From Xenophilus arseniciresistens (GTDB lineage: Bacteria > Pseudomonadota > Gammaproteobacteria > Burkholderiales > Burkholderiaceae_C), in assembly GCF_028023875.1 (NCBI RefSeq), contig NZ_JAQIPB010000003.1, forward strand, positions 124,001-188,000: DNA of 64,000 bases, given 5' to 3'. The notes under the pieces were generated by a model. It had not been told where the DNA came from, did no database searches, and was given only the letters and a program-made list of their open reading frames with translations. The translations under genes were made by a program, and so were the position numbers. Of this stretch, positions 40,113 through 52,173 are shown in pieces. How positions within the stretch are numbered: the first letter of the stretch is position 1; every line of letters begins with the position of its first letter.

Positions 40113-40466
40113 TCAAGCCTGGGCAGCGGTCACCACGATCTCGATCTTCCAGGCCGCATTGGCCAGCGCCGCCTGCACGGTGGCGCGCGGCGGCGTGTGG
40201 CCGGCGGGGATCCACGCGTCCCACACCTCGTTCATCCCCGCGATGTCCCGGATGTCGGTCAGGAAGATCTGGGCCATCAGGATGCGGCTCTTGTCGCTGC
40301 CCGCTTCGGCCAGCAGGCGCTCCACCATGGCCAGCACCTGGGCGGTCTGGCCACGGATGTCCTGCGTGGGGTCGTCAGGCACCTGGCCCGCAAGGTAGAC
40401 GGTGCCGTTGTGCACGGCACTCTCGGACAGGCGCGGGCCCACATGGAAACGGGTGATCTGAGGCAT
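40113..40466 (-). CDS. RidA family protein
   Basis: A 117-residue YjgF/YER057c/UK114 fold protein. The profile GTVYLAGQVPDD, TAQVLAMVERLLAEAGSDKSRIL and MNEVWDAWIPAGHTPPRATV is typical; the Arg in PPRATV is the key residue that lets RidA deaminate 2-aminoacrylate-type intermediates. Subgroup assignment (RidA versus Rid1-7) is not possible by eye. It stands 48 nt upstream-side of the plsY stop and converges with the protease gene. Confidence 0.92.
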   Translation of the reverse strand: MPQITRFHVGPRLSESAVHNGTVYLAGQVPDDPTQDIRGQTAQVLAMVERLLAEAGSDKSRILMAQIFLTDIRDIAGMNEVWDAWIPAGHTPPRATVQAALANAAWKIEIVVTAAQA

Positions 40467-40514
40467 GGGAAAAAGCTCCTTGGCTTGGTGGATGCGCCCG
40501 CATGCGGCGGCGCG

Positions 40515-41153
40515 TCAGTCCTTCTTTTTCTTGGCGCCCAACTTGGACTCCTGACCCGCCATCAGGCGGCGGATGTTCTCGCGGTGGCGCCACACCAGCA
40601 GCGCACTCATCGCCAGCACCGACACCATCACCAGCCGCAGGAAGGGCCAGGCGATCTGCGCACCCAGCAGGTAGTAGGCCGGTGCAAAGAAGGCGGCCAC
40701 CAGCGAGGCCAGCGAGGAATAGCGGAAGAAGAAGGCAATGATCAGCCAGGTGGTGCCGGTGGCCAGGCCCAGCAGCCAGTCGATGCCCACCAGCGCGCCC
40801 GCGGCCGTGGCCACGCCCTTGCCGCCCTGGAAGCCGAAGAACACGGGGTAGAGATGCCCGAGGAAGGCCGCCAGGCCGGCCAGCGCCGCCACGCCCGGCC
40901 CCAGGCCCCAGCGCGCGCCATAGTGGTCGATCAGGAACACGGGCAGCCAGCCCTTGAGCGCGTCCAGCAGCAAGGTGGCCAGCGCCGCGCCCTTGCGGCC
41001 CGAACGCAGCACGTTGGTGGCGCCGGGGTTGCCGCTGCCATAGTTGCGTGGGTCGTCCATGCCCAGCGCGCGGCTGACGATGACGGCAAAGGACAGCGAG
41101 CCCAGCAGGTAGCTGGCCACGACGGCGATCAGGGCGTAAAGATGGGCACTCAA
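40515..41153 (-). CDS. plsY: Glycerol-3-phosphate acyltransferase PlsY
   Basis: A 212-residue inner-membrane enzyme that uses acyl-phosphate to acylate glycerol-3-phosphate, the first step of phospholipid synthesis. Five to six hydrophobic segments frame the family motifs: NYGSGNPGATNVLR (motif 1), HLYPVFFGFQGGKGVATAAG (motif 2) and a C-terminal WRHRENIRRLMAG (motif 3). The tail is Lys-rich. The start appears to be TTG at 41153, with GGAG about 8 nt upstream and a typical SAHLYALIAVVASYLLGS opening; no ATG fits. Confidence 0.93.
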   Translation of the reverse strand: MSAHLYALIAVVASYLLGSLSFAVIVSRALGMDDPRNYGSGNPGATNVLRSGRKGAALATLLLDALKGWLPVFLIDHYGARWGLGPGVAALAGLAAFLGHLYPVFFGFQGGKGVATAAGALVGIDWLLGLATGTTWLIIAFFFRYSSLASLVAAFFAPAYYLLGAQIAWPFLRLVMVSVLAMSALLVWRHRENIRRLMAGQESKLGAKKKKD

Positions 41154-41199
41154 GACAGACTCCGGCGCGCCCTGGACGGGCCCGTGTGCAAGAAGGGCG

Positions 41200-41697
41200 T
41201 CATTCTGCCAGCGCGCACTGCACGGGCCGGGCGCCCAGCAGCTGCACGCACAGTTGCGGGTCAATGCCCACCAGGTAGCCGCGCCGCCCACCGTTGATGA
41301 GGATGCGGGGCAGATCGAGGATGGTCGATTCGATGAACACCGGCATCTCGCGCCGCGTGCCAAAAGGCGAGGTGCCGCCCACCTGGTAGCCCGAATGGCG
41401 CTGCGCCACCTCAGGCTTGCAGGGCTCCACCGATTTGGCGCCGATCTGCCGCGCAAGGTTCTTGGTCGACACCGTGCGGTTGCCGTGCATCAGCACGATC
41501 AGCGGCTTGGCGTCCTGGTCCTGCATCACCAGCGTCTTGACGACGGCGAAGGGGTCATGCCCCAGCACAGCCGCGCTGTGCTGCGCACCGCCGTGCTCCA
41601 GGTACTCGTAGGGATGCTCGCTAAACACCGCCTTCGCCGCGCGCAGCACGGCGGTGGCGGGCGTCTCGCTCACATGCGCTTTGTCTTTCTTGGCCAT
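41200..41697 (-). CDS. ybaK: Cys-tRNA(Pro) deacylase YbaK
   Basis: A 165-residue trans-editing protein that removes Cys wrongly loaded on tRNA-Pro. The marks are TPATAVLRAAKAVF, DPFAVVKTLVM, the lysine in STKNLAR, and GYQVGGTSPFGTRREMPVFIE with the GXXXP loop. Length fits the family. It lies 46 nt upstream of plsY on the same strand. Confidence 0.95.
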   Translation of the reverse strand: MAKKDKAHVSETPATAVLRAAKAVFSEHPYEYLEHGGAQHSAAVLGHDPFAVVKTLVMQDQDAKPLIVLMHGNRTVSTKNLARQIGAKSVEPCKPEVAQRHSGYQVGGTSPFGTRREMPVFIESTILDLPRILINGGRRGYLVGIDPQLCVQLLGARPVQCALAE

Positions 41698-41731
41698 AGC
41701 GGCGGCATTCTGCCGCGCGCGGGCCGCGTGC

Positions 41732-42799
41732 TCACGCCGCCGGGTCGCGCAGCTCCCACCGGATCCTGTCGATCCCCGCCAGCAGCTCGGGCGAGAGCGT
41801 GGTGCCCCAGGCGTCGAGGTCTTCGTCCAGTTGCGCGACGGAGGTCACGCCGATGATGGTGCTGGCCACCTGCCACTTGGTGTAGCAGAAGGCCAGCGCC
41901 AGCTGGGCGGGCGTGAGGCCGTGCTCGCGCGCGAGCTTGTTGTAGCGGCGCGCGGCCGTGAGCGCGTCCTCGCGGCCCCAGCGCTGCTTGCGCACCGATT
42001 CATAGCTGGCGATGCGCGCACCCCTGGGTGCGTCGGGGCCGGTGGTGCCGCCCAGGTCGTACTTGCCCGTGAGCAGGCCAAAGGCCAGCGGCGAATAGGC
42101 CAGCAGCGACACATCGAGGCGGTGCATGGTCTCGTCCAGGCCGTTTTCCAGCGCGCGGCTGATCAGGCAGTAGACGTTCTGCACGGTGGCCACGCGCGGC
42201 AGGTCGTGCTGCTCGGCCAGGCGCACGAACTCGTGCACGCCATAGGGCGTCTCGTTTGAAAGACCGATGTAGCGCACCTTGCCGGCCTTCACCAGGCCGC
42301 CCAGCGCCTCGAGCTGCTCGTGGATCGAGGTCTGGCTGCGCTCCTGCTTCGGGTCGTAGTAGATGTTGCCGAAGGCCGGCACGTGGCGCTCGGGCCAGTG
42401 GATCTGGTAGAGGTCGATCACATCGGTCTGCAGGCGCTTGAGGCTGGCCTCGCAGGAAGCCACGATGTCGGCCGCCGTCATGCCCGCGCCTTCGCGCACC
42501 CAGGGCATGCCGCGCGAGGGGCCGGCCACCTTGGTGGCCAGGGTCAGCTTCTGGCGCGCGCCCGGGTTCCTGGCGAACCAGTTGCCGATGATGGTTTCGG
42601 TGGCACCAAAGGTTTCCTGGCGCGCGGGCACGGCGTACATCTCGGCCGTGTCGATGAAGTCCACGCCGCGCTCTTGGGAACGGCTGAGGATGGCGTGCGC
42701 GGTCGGCTCGTCGACCTGCTCGCCGAAGGTCATGGTGCCCAGGCAGATGGGGGTGACGCGCAGCTCGCTGCGCCCGAGGGTGACTTGAGGCAAATTCAT
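41732..42799 (-). CDS. Aldo/keto reductase (Tas-like)
   Basis: A 355-residue NADPH-dependent oxidoreductase with a TIM-barrel fold. The catalytic tetrad blocks are present: GVDFIDTAEMY (Asp, Tyr), LATKVAGPSRG (Lys) and YQIHWPERHVP (His). The C-terminal cofactor-binding part STIIGVTSVAQLDEDL is complete. Close similarity to the E. coli Tas pattern (NWFARNPGARQKLTLATKVAG, GMTAADIVASCEASLKRL) supports that subgroup. The physiological substrate is unknown. It is divergent from the hydrolase gene. Confidence 0.93.
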   Translation of the reverse strand: MNLPQVTLGRSELRVTPICLGTMTFGEQVDEPTAHAILSRSQERGVDFIDTAEMYAVPARQETFGATETIIGNWFARNPGARQKLTLATKVAGPSRGMPWVREGAGMTAADIVASCEASLKRLQTDVIDLYQIHWPERHVPAFGNIYYDPKQERSQTSIHEQLEALGGLVKAGKVRYIGLSNETPYGVHEFVRLAEQHDLPRVATVQNVYCLISRALENGLDETMHRLDVSLLAYSPLAFGLLTGKYDLGGTTGPDAPRGARIASYESVRKQRWGREDALTAARRYNKLAREHGLTPAQLALAFCYTKWQVASTIIGVTSVAQLDEDLDAWGTTLSPELLAGIDRIRWELRDPAA

Positions 42800-42928
42800 G
42801 GCGGCGATGCTATCGCCGCCCGCGCGCGGCTGCTGGCGCGGTGTCTTGTGCAGGACGGGCCGCGCGGCCCGGGCTTTCTATGATCCACGCGCCATCCCCA
42901 ACGGCCATTCCCCAAAGCGCCCTGCCCC

Positions 42929-43861
42929 ATGTACCAGCCACGCCGCCTGTCCCGCTCCGAATCCGTCCCCGTGCGCACGCTGGACTACCACGTGCGGCTG
43001 TGGGGCCAGCCCTCGCCCGGGCGCGCGCCGCTGGTGCTGCTGCATGGCTGGATGGACGTGAGCGCCTCCTGGCAGTTCGTGATCGACGCGATGGCCGAAG
43101 AACGTTTCGTCATCGCGCCCGACTGGCGCGGCTTCGGCCTGACGGCGGGTGCCCCCGGCGATGGCCGGGTCGACAACTACTGGCTGCCCGACTACCTGGC
43201 CGACCTGGACTGGCTGCTGGACCACTACACGGGCGAGCAGCCCGTCGACCTGGTGGGCCACAGCATGGGCGGCAACGTGGCCATGCACTACGGCGGCGTG
43301 CGGCCGCAGCGCGTGCGCCGGCTGGTCAACCTGGAGGGCTTCGGCATGCCGGCCTTCCGGCCGGACGAGGCGCCCGGGCGCTACGCGCGCTGGATCGACG
43401 AGCTCAAGCGCCTGCACAAGGGCGAGATGAGCCTGTCGAGCTACCCGGGGCCCGAGGGCGTGGCGCGCCGGCTGATGAAGACCAACCCGCGCCTGGACGA
43501 GCACAAGGCGCAGTGGCTGGCCCGCCAGTGGGCCCGCGAGGGCCAGGACGCGCAGGGCCAGCCGCGCTGGGAGATCCTGGGCGATCCGGCGCACAAGATC
43601 GTGAACGCGCACCTGTTCCGGGTCGACGAGATGCTCGCGCTGTACGCCGCCATCACCGCGCCCGTGCTGGCCGTGGAAGCCAGCGACGACAGCCTGGGCG
43701 GCTGGTGGGGCAAGCGCTACGGCCTGGACGAATACCACCAGCGGCTGAAGTCGGTGCGCGAAGTCCGCATCGCGCAGGTGCCGGAGGCCGGCCACATGCT
43801 GCACCACGACCAGCCCGCGCGCGTGGCCACGCTGATCGAAGCGTTTTTGCAGGCCGACTGA
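42929..43861 (+). CDS. Alpha/beta-fold hydrolase
   Basis: A 310-residue cytoplasmic hydrolase. The oxyanion region is LLHGWMDVSASW, the nucleophile elbow GHSMGGN (Ser near residue 113), and the C-terminal His is in PEAGHMLHHDQP. A helical cap lies between about residues 130 and 220. Ester or epoxide hydrolysis cannot be told apart by eye. It stands alone between the aldo/keto reductase and the kinase operon. Confidence 0.9.
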   Translation: MYQPRRLSRSESVPVRTLDYHVRLWGQPSPGRAPLVLLHGWMDVSASWQFVIDAMAEERFVIAPDWRGFGLTAGAPGDGRVDNYWLPDYLADLDWLLDHYTGEQPVDLVGHSMGGNVAMHYGGVRPQRVRRLVNLEGFGMPAFRPDEAPGRYARWIDELKRLHKGEMSLSSYPGPEGVARRLMKTNPRLDEHKAQWLARQWAREGQDAQGQPRWEILGDPAHKIVNAHLFRVDEMLALYAAITAPVLAVEASDDSLGGWWGKRYGLDEYHQRLKSVREVRIAQVPEAGHMLHHDQPARVATLIEAFLQAD

Positions 43862-44018
43862 AGCGCTGCGCAAGGGCCGGGCGCAGCAAGCGCTCACCCT
43901 GGCAGGTTTGCGGCGCGGTGGGCCGGCACGCGGCGGCCCGAGTCGGGCATCTCTCTGACAGTCACAAATTGTGAACTGAGGCAGAGTGCGGCGGTTTTGC
44001 CCACGTTCCTCTGCCACC

Positions 44019-47518
<3,500 letters not shown>

Positions 47519-47522
<4 letters not shown>

Positions 47523-48403
47523 ACGACGCCCCGCAACAGGACGGAGCGGCCGCGCCGGGCCCGCGCGCGCAACCCGCAGCGCCGCCACCCAGCGCCGGCG
47601 ACATCGAGCTGCGCCTGCTGATGGAAGCCATCTACCTGCGCTACAACCACGACTTCCGCGACTACACGGGCGCCTCGCAGAAGCGCCGCGTGGCGCATGC
47701 GCTCACGCAGATGGGCTTTCGCAGCATCTCGGCGCTGCAGGAGCAGGTGCTGCGCGAGCCGGACGTGTTCGCGCGGCTGCTGCAGTACCTGACGGTGCCG
47801 GTCAGCGAGATGTTCCGCGACCCCTCCTACTTCCTGGCGCTGCGCGAGCACGTGCTGCCGGTGCTGCAGACCTACCCCTCGATCAAGGTCTGGGTGGCCG
47901 GCTGCAGCACGGGCGAGGAGGTGTATTCGCTGGCCATCCTGCTGCGCGAGGAAGGTCTGCTGGAGCGGGCCCTGATCTATGCCACCGACATCAACCCCGA
48001 GTCGCTGGAAAAGGCACGCCAGGGCATCTTCTCGGCCGAGGCGGTGCGCCAGTACACCACCAACTACCAGCGCGCGGGCGGACGCCGCGCCTTCTCCGAC
48101 TACTACACGGCCGCCTATGGCTCGGCCCGCTTCGACCCCTCGCTGCGCGCCAACGTGATCTTTGCCGACCACAGCCTGGCCACCGACAGCGTGTTCGCCG
48201 AAACGCACCTGGTCTCCTGCCGCAACGTGCTGATCTACTTCAACCGAAGGCTGCAGGACCGGGCCCTGGGCCTGTTCCTCGACTCGCTGTGCCACCGCGG
48301 CTTCCTGGGGCTGGGCTCCAAGGAGAGCATCGACTTCTCGGCCCATGGCGAGAACTTCGACGTGGTCGCGCGCGCCGACCGCATCTTCCGCAAGCGCCAA
48401 TGA
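47519..48403 (+). CDS. CheR-type protein methyltransferase
   Basis: A 294-residue SAM-dependent methyltransferase of the CheR family, which methylates Glu side chains of receptors. The N-terminal helical domain (YLRYNHDFRDYTGASQKRRV) is followed by the SAM motif VWVAGCSTGEEVYSLAI and by YATDINPESLEKAR and HLVSCRNVLIYF. The start GTG overlaps the kinase stop (GTGA), the strongest sign of coupling; no ATG lies before the conserved domain. It lacks the C-terminal TPR or pentapeptide seen in some chemotaxis CheRs. No receptor gene is nearby, so the substrate may be the hybrid kinase coiled coil or an unlinked protein. Confidence 0.92.
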
Positions 48404-49014
48404 ACGGGGTGCCTGCTCCCGCGCCGCTGCCAGCGGTCGACCTGGTCGCCATCGGCGCCTCGGCCGGCGGCATCGACGCGCTGATGCGCCTGTTCCACGA
48501 CCTGCCGCAGCCCTGGCGGCTGCCGCTGGTGGCGGTGCTGCACCTGCCCGAGGGGCGCGACAGCCGGCTGGCCGAGATATTCGGTCGCCGCCTGGGCCTG
48601 CCGGTGCGCGAAGCGCAGGACAAGGCGCCCGTCGCGCCCGGCACCCTGCACTTCGCGCCGCCGGGCTACCACCTGTTCATTGAGCGCGAGCGCGTCTTCT
48701 CGCTCAGCTGCGAGCCGCCTGTGCTCTACTCGCGCCCCTCCATCGACCTGCTGATGGAAACCGCGGCCGATGCCTACGGCCCCCGACTGGCCGGCCTGCT
48801 GCTGACCGGCGCCAATGAAGACGGCGCGCGCGGTCTTGCGGCCATCGGCGCGGCGGGCGGCCTCACGGCCGTGCAGCGGCCCGACGACGCCGCCGTGCCG
48901 CAGATGCCCCAGGCCGCCCTCGACCTGCTGCGCCCGCGCGGCCCCGACCATGTGCTGCCCCTGCCCCGACTTCGCCAACTGCTGATGCAACTGGACTCCC
49001 TGCATGCCCCATAA
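48400..49014 (+). CDS. CheB-type methylesterase, catalytic domain only
   Basis: A 204-residue protein that matches only the esterase domain of CheB; it has no receiver domain. Catalytic residues are Ser21 in IGASAGG, His in AVLHLPEG and Asp in TGANEDGARG; PPGYHLFIE and YSRPSIDLLMETAADAYG follow. It starts with ATG overlapping the cheR stop (ATGA). Without a receiver its activity cannot be switched by CheA phosphorylation in the usual way, which fits an operon without CheA. Confidence 0.92.
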   Translation: MNGVPAPAPLPAVDLVAIGASAGGIDALMRLFHDLPQPWRLPLVAVLHLPEGRDSRLAEIFGRRLGLPVREAQDKAPVAPGTLHFAPPGYHLFIERERVFSLSCEPPVLYSRPSIDLLMETAADAYGPRLAGLLLTGANEDGARGLAAIGAAGGLTAVQRPDDAAVPQMPQAALDLLRPRGPDHVLPLPRLRQLLMQLDSLHAP

Positions 49015-50182
49015 GATCGAAAGCAAGTTGCTGCTGGTCGACGACCTCCACGAGAACCTGGTGGCGCTCGACGCGCTGGTGCGCGGCCCTCAGCGCACGG
49101 TCTTCCAGGCCGCCTCGGGCGAGGCTGCGCTGGCCATGATGCTGGAGCATGAGTTCGCGCTGGCGCTGGTGGACGTGCAGATGCCGGGCATGAACGGCTT
49201 CGAGCTGGCCGAGCTGATGCGCGGCACCGAGCGCACGCGCCAGATCCCCATCATCTTCGTCAGCGCCGCCGGCCGCGAGCTGAACTACGCCTTCAAGGGC
49301 TACGAAAGCGGCGCGGTGGACTTTCTGCAGAAGCCGCTGGACCCCCACGTGGTGCGCAGCAAGGTCAGCATCTTCGTGGAGCTGTACGCCAACCGGCGCG
49401 CGCTGATGCGCGAGGTGGAGCACCAGAGCGCGCTGGTGCACGAACTGGAAGCGGCCCGCCAGGAACTGGAGCGGGCGGTGCGCATGCGCGACGACTTCAT
49501 GTCCATGGTCTCGCATGAGCTGCGCACGCCGCTGAACACCCTGCTGCTGGAAAGCCAGTTGCGCAAGCTGCACCTGGCGCGCGGCCACAGCGCCAGCTTC
49601 ACGCCCCAGAAACTCCTGGAGATGGCCGAGCGCGACCAGCGGCAGATCCAGAGCATGGTGCGGCTGATCGACGACATGCTGGACGTCACGCGCCTTCGCA
49701 ACGGCCGGCTGTCGATGAAGCCGCAGCCCTGCGACCTGGCGGTGCTGGCCGGCCGCGTGGTGGACACCCTGCGCCAGCAGGCCGAATCCGCAGGCGTGGC
49801 ACTGAGCCTGGACGCGCCCGCGCCGGTGCACGGCGTGTGGGACGAGTTCCGGCTCGAGCAGGTGCTGACCAACCTGCTGACCAACGCGCTGCGCTATGGC
49901 GGCGGCGAACCCGTGCATGTGCAGGTGGACAGCATCGACGGCTTGGCCCGCATGCAGGTGCGCGACCGCGGCCAGGGCATCGCGCCCGAGGACCAGGCGC
50001 GCATCTTCGGCCAGTTCGAGCGCGCCCATGGCGACCGCAGCCCGGTGGCAGGGCTGGGCCTGGGCCTGTTCATCACGCGCGAGATCGTGCAGGCCCACGG
50101 CGGCCGCATCGAGGTGCAAAGCCAGCTCGGCGAAGGCTCGACCTTCACGGTGACGCTGCCGCGCGAAGCCCCGCCGCGCTGA
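49004..50182 (+). CDS. Receiver-histidine kinase protein
   Basis: A 392-residue soluble protein with an N-terminal receiver (Asp57 in LVDVQMPGMNG; Lys near 110 in LQKPLDP) linked by a helix to a histidine kinase: His171 in SMVSHELRTPLN, then NALRYGG, DRGQGIAPED and GLGLGLFITRE. Receivers placed before a kinase usually gate it. It overlaps cheB by 11 nt and ends the four-gene operon. It may take phosphate from the hybrid kinase receivers or relay stepwise. There is no DNA-binding output domain in the operon. Confidence 0.92.
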   Translation: MPHKIESKLLLVDDLHENLVALDALVRGPQRTVFQAASGEAALAMMLEHEFALALVDVQMPGMNGFELAELMRGTERTRQIPIIFVSAAGRELNYAFKGYESGAVDFLQKPLDPHVVRSKVSIFVELYANRRALMREVEHQSALVHELEAARQELERAVRMRDDFMSMVSHELRTPLNTLLLESQLRKLHLARGHSASFTPQKLLEMAERDQRQIQSMVRLIDDMLDVTRLRNGRLSMKPQPCDLAVLAGRVVDTLRQQAESAGVALSLDAPAPVHGVWDEFRLEQVLTNLLTNALRYGGGEPVHVQVDSIDGLARMQVRDRGQGIAPEDQARIFGQFERAHGDRSPVAGLGLGLFITREIVQAHGGRIEVQSQLGEGSTFTVTLPREAPPR

Positions 50183-50218
50183 GTGCTTCGGCGCGGCGCG
50201 GGGTGTACGATGGCGCCC

Positions 50219-50238
50219 GGCCGCAGCCCGCTGCGGCC
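50219..50238 (+). other. GC-rich hairpin between the kinase operon and the pentapeptide gene
   Basis: GGCCGCAG pairs perfectly with CTGCGGCC around CCCG. There is no T-run, so it is not a normal intrinsic terminator; it could cap mRNA ends or weaken read-through. Confidence 0.4.
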
Positions 50239-50292
50239 AAAGGGAGGATGGCCAAAGCGGTCATCAGGAGAAAAAGCGCGGAGGCACGACGC

Positions 50293-50790
50293 ATGAACTC
50301 GCAGCAAATCATCCAGGACCATGACCGCTGGCGCAAAGGCGCGGGCGGCGCGCCCGCCGGCCTGGTGGGCCAGGCCGACAGCCACGCCTACACCGGCCTG
50401 GACCTGAACGAGGCCCGGTTCGAAGGCAGCAGCTTTTCGGGCAGCACCTTTTCGGCCACCACCTTCGGGCAGGCCACCTGGAGCGGCTGCCACTTCACCG
50501 GCTGCACTTTCACGGGCTGCGACTTCCGCGCCATCGCCATCCAGGGCTGCACCTTCACCGAGTGCAACTTCGCCACCAGCATCTTCGACGAGGGCAGCTT
50601 CAACACCACGCAGTTCCTGCGCTGCCGCTGGGACGAACTGAGCTTCCACCACAGCCGCTGGGAACAGGTGCTGGTGCTCGACTGCACCGGCACCATCGTC
50701 AGGGGCGACACCCTGACCGGCGAGCATGTGGACTTCACCGGCAGCTACTTCGAGCACCTCGCGTTCAACAACGTCCGGATCAACAACTGA
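50293..50790 (+). CDS. Pentapeptide-repeat protein
   Basis: A 165-residue protein built of about 19 pentapeptide units from residue 36 on, for example GSSFS GSTFS ATTFG, and later GCTFT GCDFR. The centre position is Phe or Trp throughout, and a run of Cys fills the i-2 position (GCHFT, GCTFT, GCDFR, GCTFT, ECNFA), giving a stacked Cys ladder in the predicted right-handed beta-helix. Such folds mimic DNA or bind protein surfaces; some protect gyrase. ATG 50293 has GGAGG 8 nt upstream; ATG 50248 is preceded by AGGAGG-like bases with no spacing and is less likely. No signal peptide is seen. Confidence 0.82.
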   Translation: MNSQQIIQDHDRWRKGAGGAPAGLVGQADSHAYTGLDLNEARFEGSSFSGSTFSATTFGQATWSGCHFTGCTFTGCDFRAIAIQGCTFTECNFATSIFDEGSFNTTQFLRCRWDELSFHHSRWEQVLVLDCTGTIVRGDTLTGEHVDFTGSYFEHLAFNNVRINN

Positions 50791-50970
50791 GGCAGGGCGG
50801 CGCCCCGCCTTGCGCCGCTGCACTCGCGCGCGGCGGATCATTCCCCTGACGCTGGGGGCCTGACGGCCCGCATGAGAAAATCCGCGCTTTTCCCCGCGCA
50901 GGGGAAGCCGCCTGCCGCGGGCCCGCCCTTGCGGCCCGCCCACCCCACCCACCGGAATACAGAGCATCAC

Positions 50971-52075
50971 ATGGACGCAGAACGCATCAACCAGATCGGC
51001 ACCCTCCTGGAAGACCTGAGCACTCGCACGGTCGACCTCCGGAGGTATCTTTGACTACGATGCCAAAGCCGAACGCCTGAGAACCGTCAACGCCGGCCTT
51101 GAAGACCCGGCGGTCTGGAACGACCCCAAGAAGGCCCAGGAGCTGGGCAAGGAAAAGAAGGCCCTGGACGGCGTGGTGCTGGCCCTGGACCGCCTGACGG
51201 CCGAGCTGGCCGACAACACCGAGCTCTACGAGATGAGCAAGGAAGAAGGCGACGAGGCCGGCCTGCAGGCCATTGCCGACGACGCGGCCGAGCTGCAGAA
51301 GGAAATCGAGGCGCTCGAGTTCCGCCGCATGTTCAACAACCCGGCCGATCCGCTGAACTGCTTCATGGACATCCAGGCCGGCGCCGGCGGCACCGAGGCG
51401 CAGGACTGGGCCAGCATGCTGATGCGCCAGTACCTGAAGTACGCCGAGCGCAAGGGCTTCAAGACCACGGTCGAAGACGAGTCGCCCGGCGACACCGCCG
51501 GCATCAAGGGCGCCACGATCAAGATCGAGGGCGAGTATGCCTACGGCCTGCTGCGCACCGAAACCGGTGTGCACCGCCTGGTGCGCAAGTCGCCCTTCGA
51601 TTCGTCCGGCGGGCGCCACACCAGCTTCGCCTCGATCTTCATCTACCCCGAGATCGACGACTCGATCGAGATCGAGATCAACCCGGCGGACGTACGCACC
51701 GACACCTACCGCGCCAGCGGCGCCGGCGGCCAGCACATCAACAAGACCGACTCGGCCGTGCGCCTGACGCACATCCCGACCGGCATCGTGGTGCAGTGCC
51801 AGGACGGCCGCAGCCAGCACAGCAACCGGGACGTGGCCTGGAAGCGCCTGCGCTCGCGCCTGTACGACCATGAGATGCGCAAGCGCCAGGAAGAGCAGCA
51901 GAAGCTGGAAGACTCCAAGACCGACGTGGGCTGGGGCCACCAGATCCGCAGCTACGTGCTGGACAACAGCCGCATCAAGGACCTGCGCACCAACGTCGAG
52001 ATCTCGGCCACGCAGAAGGTGCTGGACGGCGACCTCGACGCCTTCATCGAAGCCTCGCTGAAGCAGGGCGTCTGA
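50971..52075 (+). CDS. prfB: Peptide chain release factor 2 (needs programmed +1 frameshift)
   Basis: A 367-residue release factor that reads UGA and UAA stops. The first 27 codons end at an in-frame TGA (51052-51054); the rest is in the +1 frame from 51053. The joined product has the SPF stop-recognition motif ([10 protein letters not shown]) and the peptidyl-release motif GGQ at 252-254 ([16 protein letters not shown]). Length and motif positions match E. coli RF2 (365 residues; GGQ 250-252). The start at 50971 ([16 protein letters not shown]) is typical. Autoregulation: low RF2 slows termination at the UGA and favours the shift. Confidence 0.97.
51041..51055 (+). promoter_or_regulatory. 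RF2 programmed +1 frameshift site
   Basis: The site GGAGGTATCTTTGAC contains the internal Shine-Dalgarno GGAGG, 3 nt before the slippery CTT, followed by TGA and C. The ribosome slips from CTT to TTT and resumes at GAC. It differs from the E. coli site only in the AGGGGG/GGAGG part and has the same spacing. Confidence 0.97.
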
Positions 52076-52117
52076 GGCGCAGCGCGCCGCGAAGCCCTCG
52101 CCCTGAACGAAACCTGC

Positions 52118-52147
52118 GGCCGGCACCCCCGGGTGCCCGGCCCTCTT
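52118..52147 (+). terminator. Possible terminator hairpin after prfB
   Basis: GGCCGGCACCC faces GGGTGCCCGGCC with a CCG loop and a one-base bulge, followed by CTCTTC. The T content of the tail is poor, so this is a weak candidate; prfB and pepN may be partly co-transcribed. Confidence 0.45.
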
Positions 52148-52173
52148 CAACCGAATTGCCTGGAGACCGCCTG

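Noticed and set aside
50219-50238. Hairpin as a strong terminator of the kinase operon
   Set aside because: The stem is perfect but no U-tract follows, so it was listed only as a hairpin.
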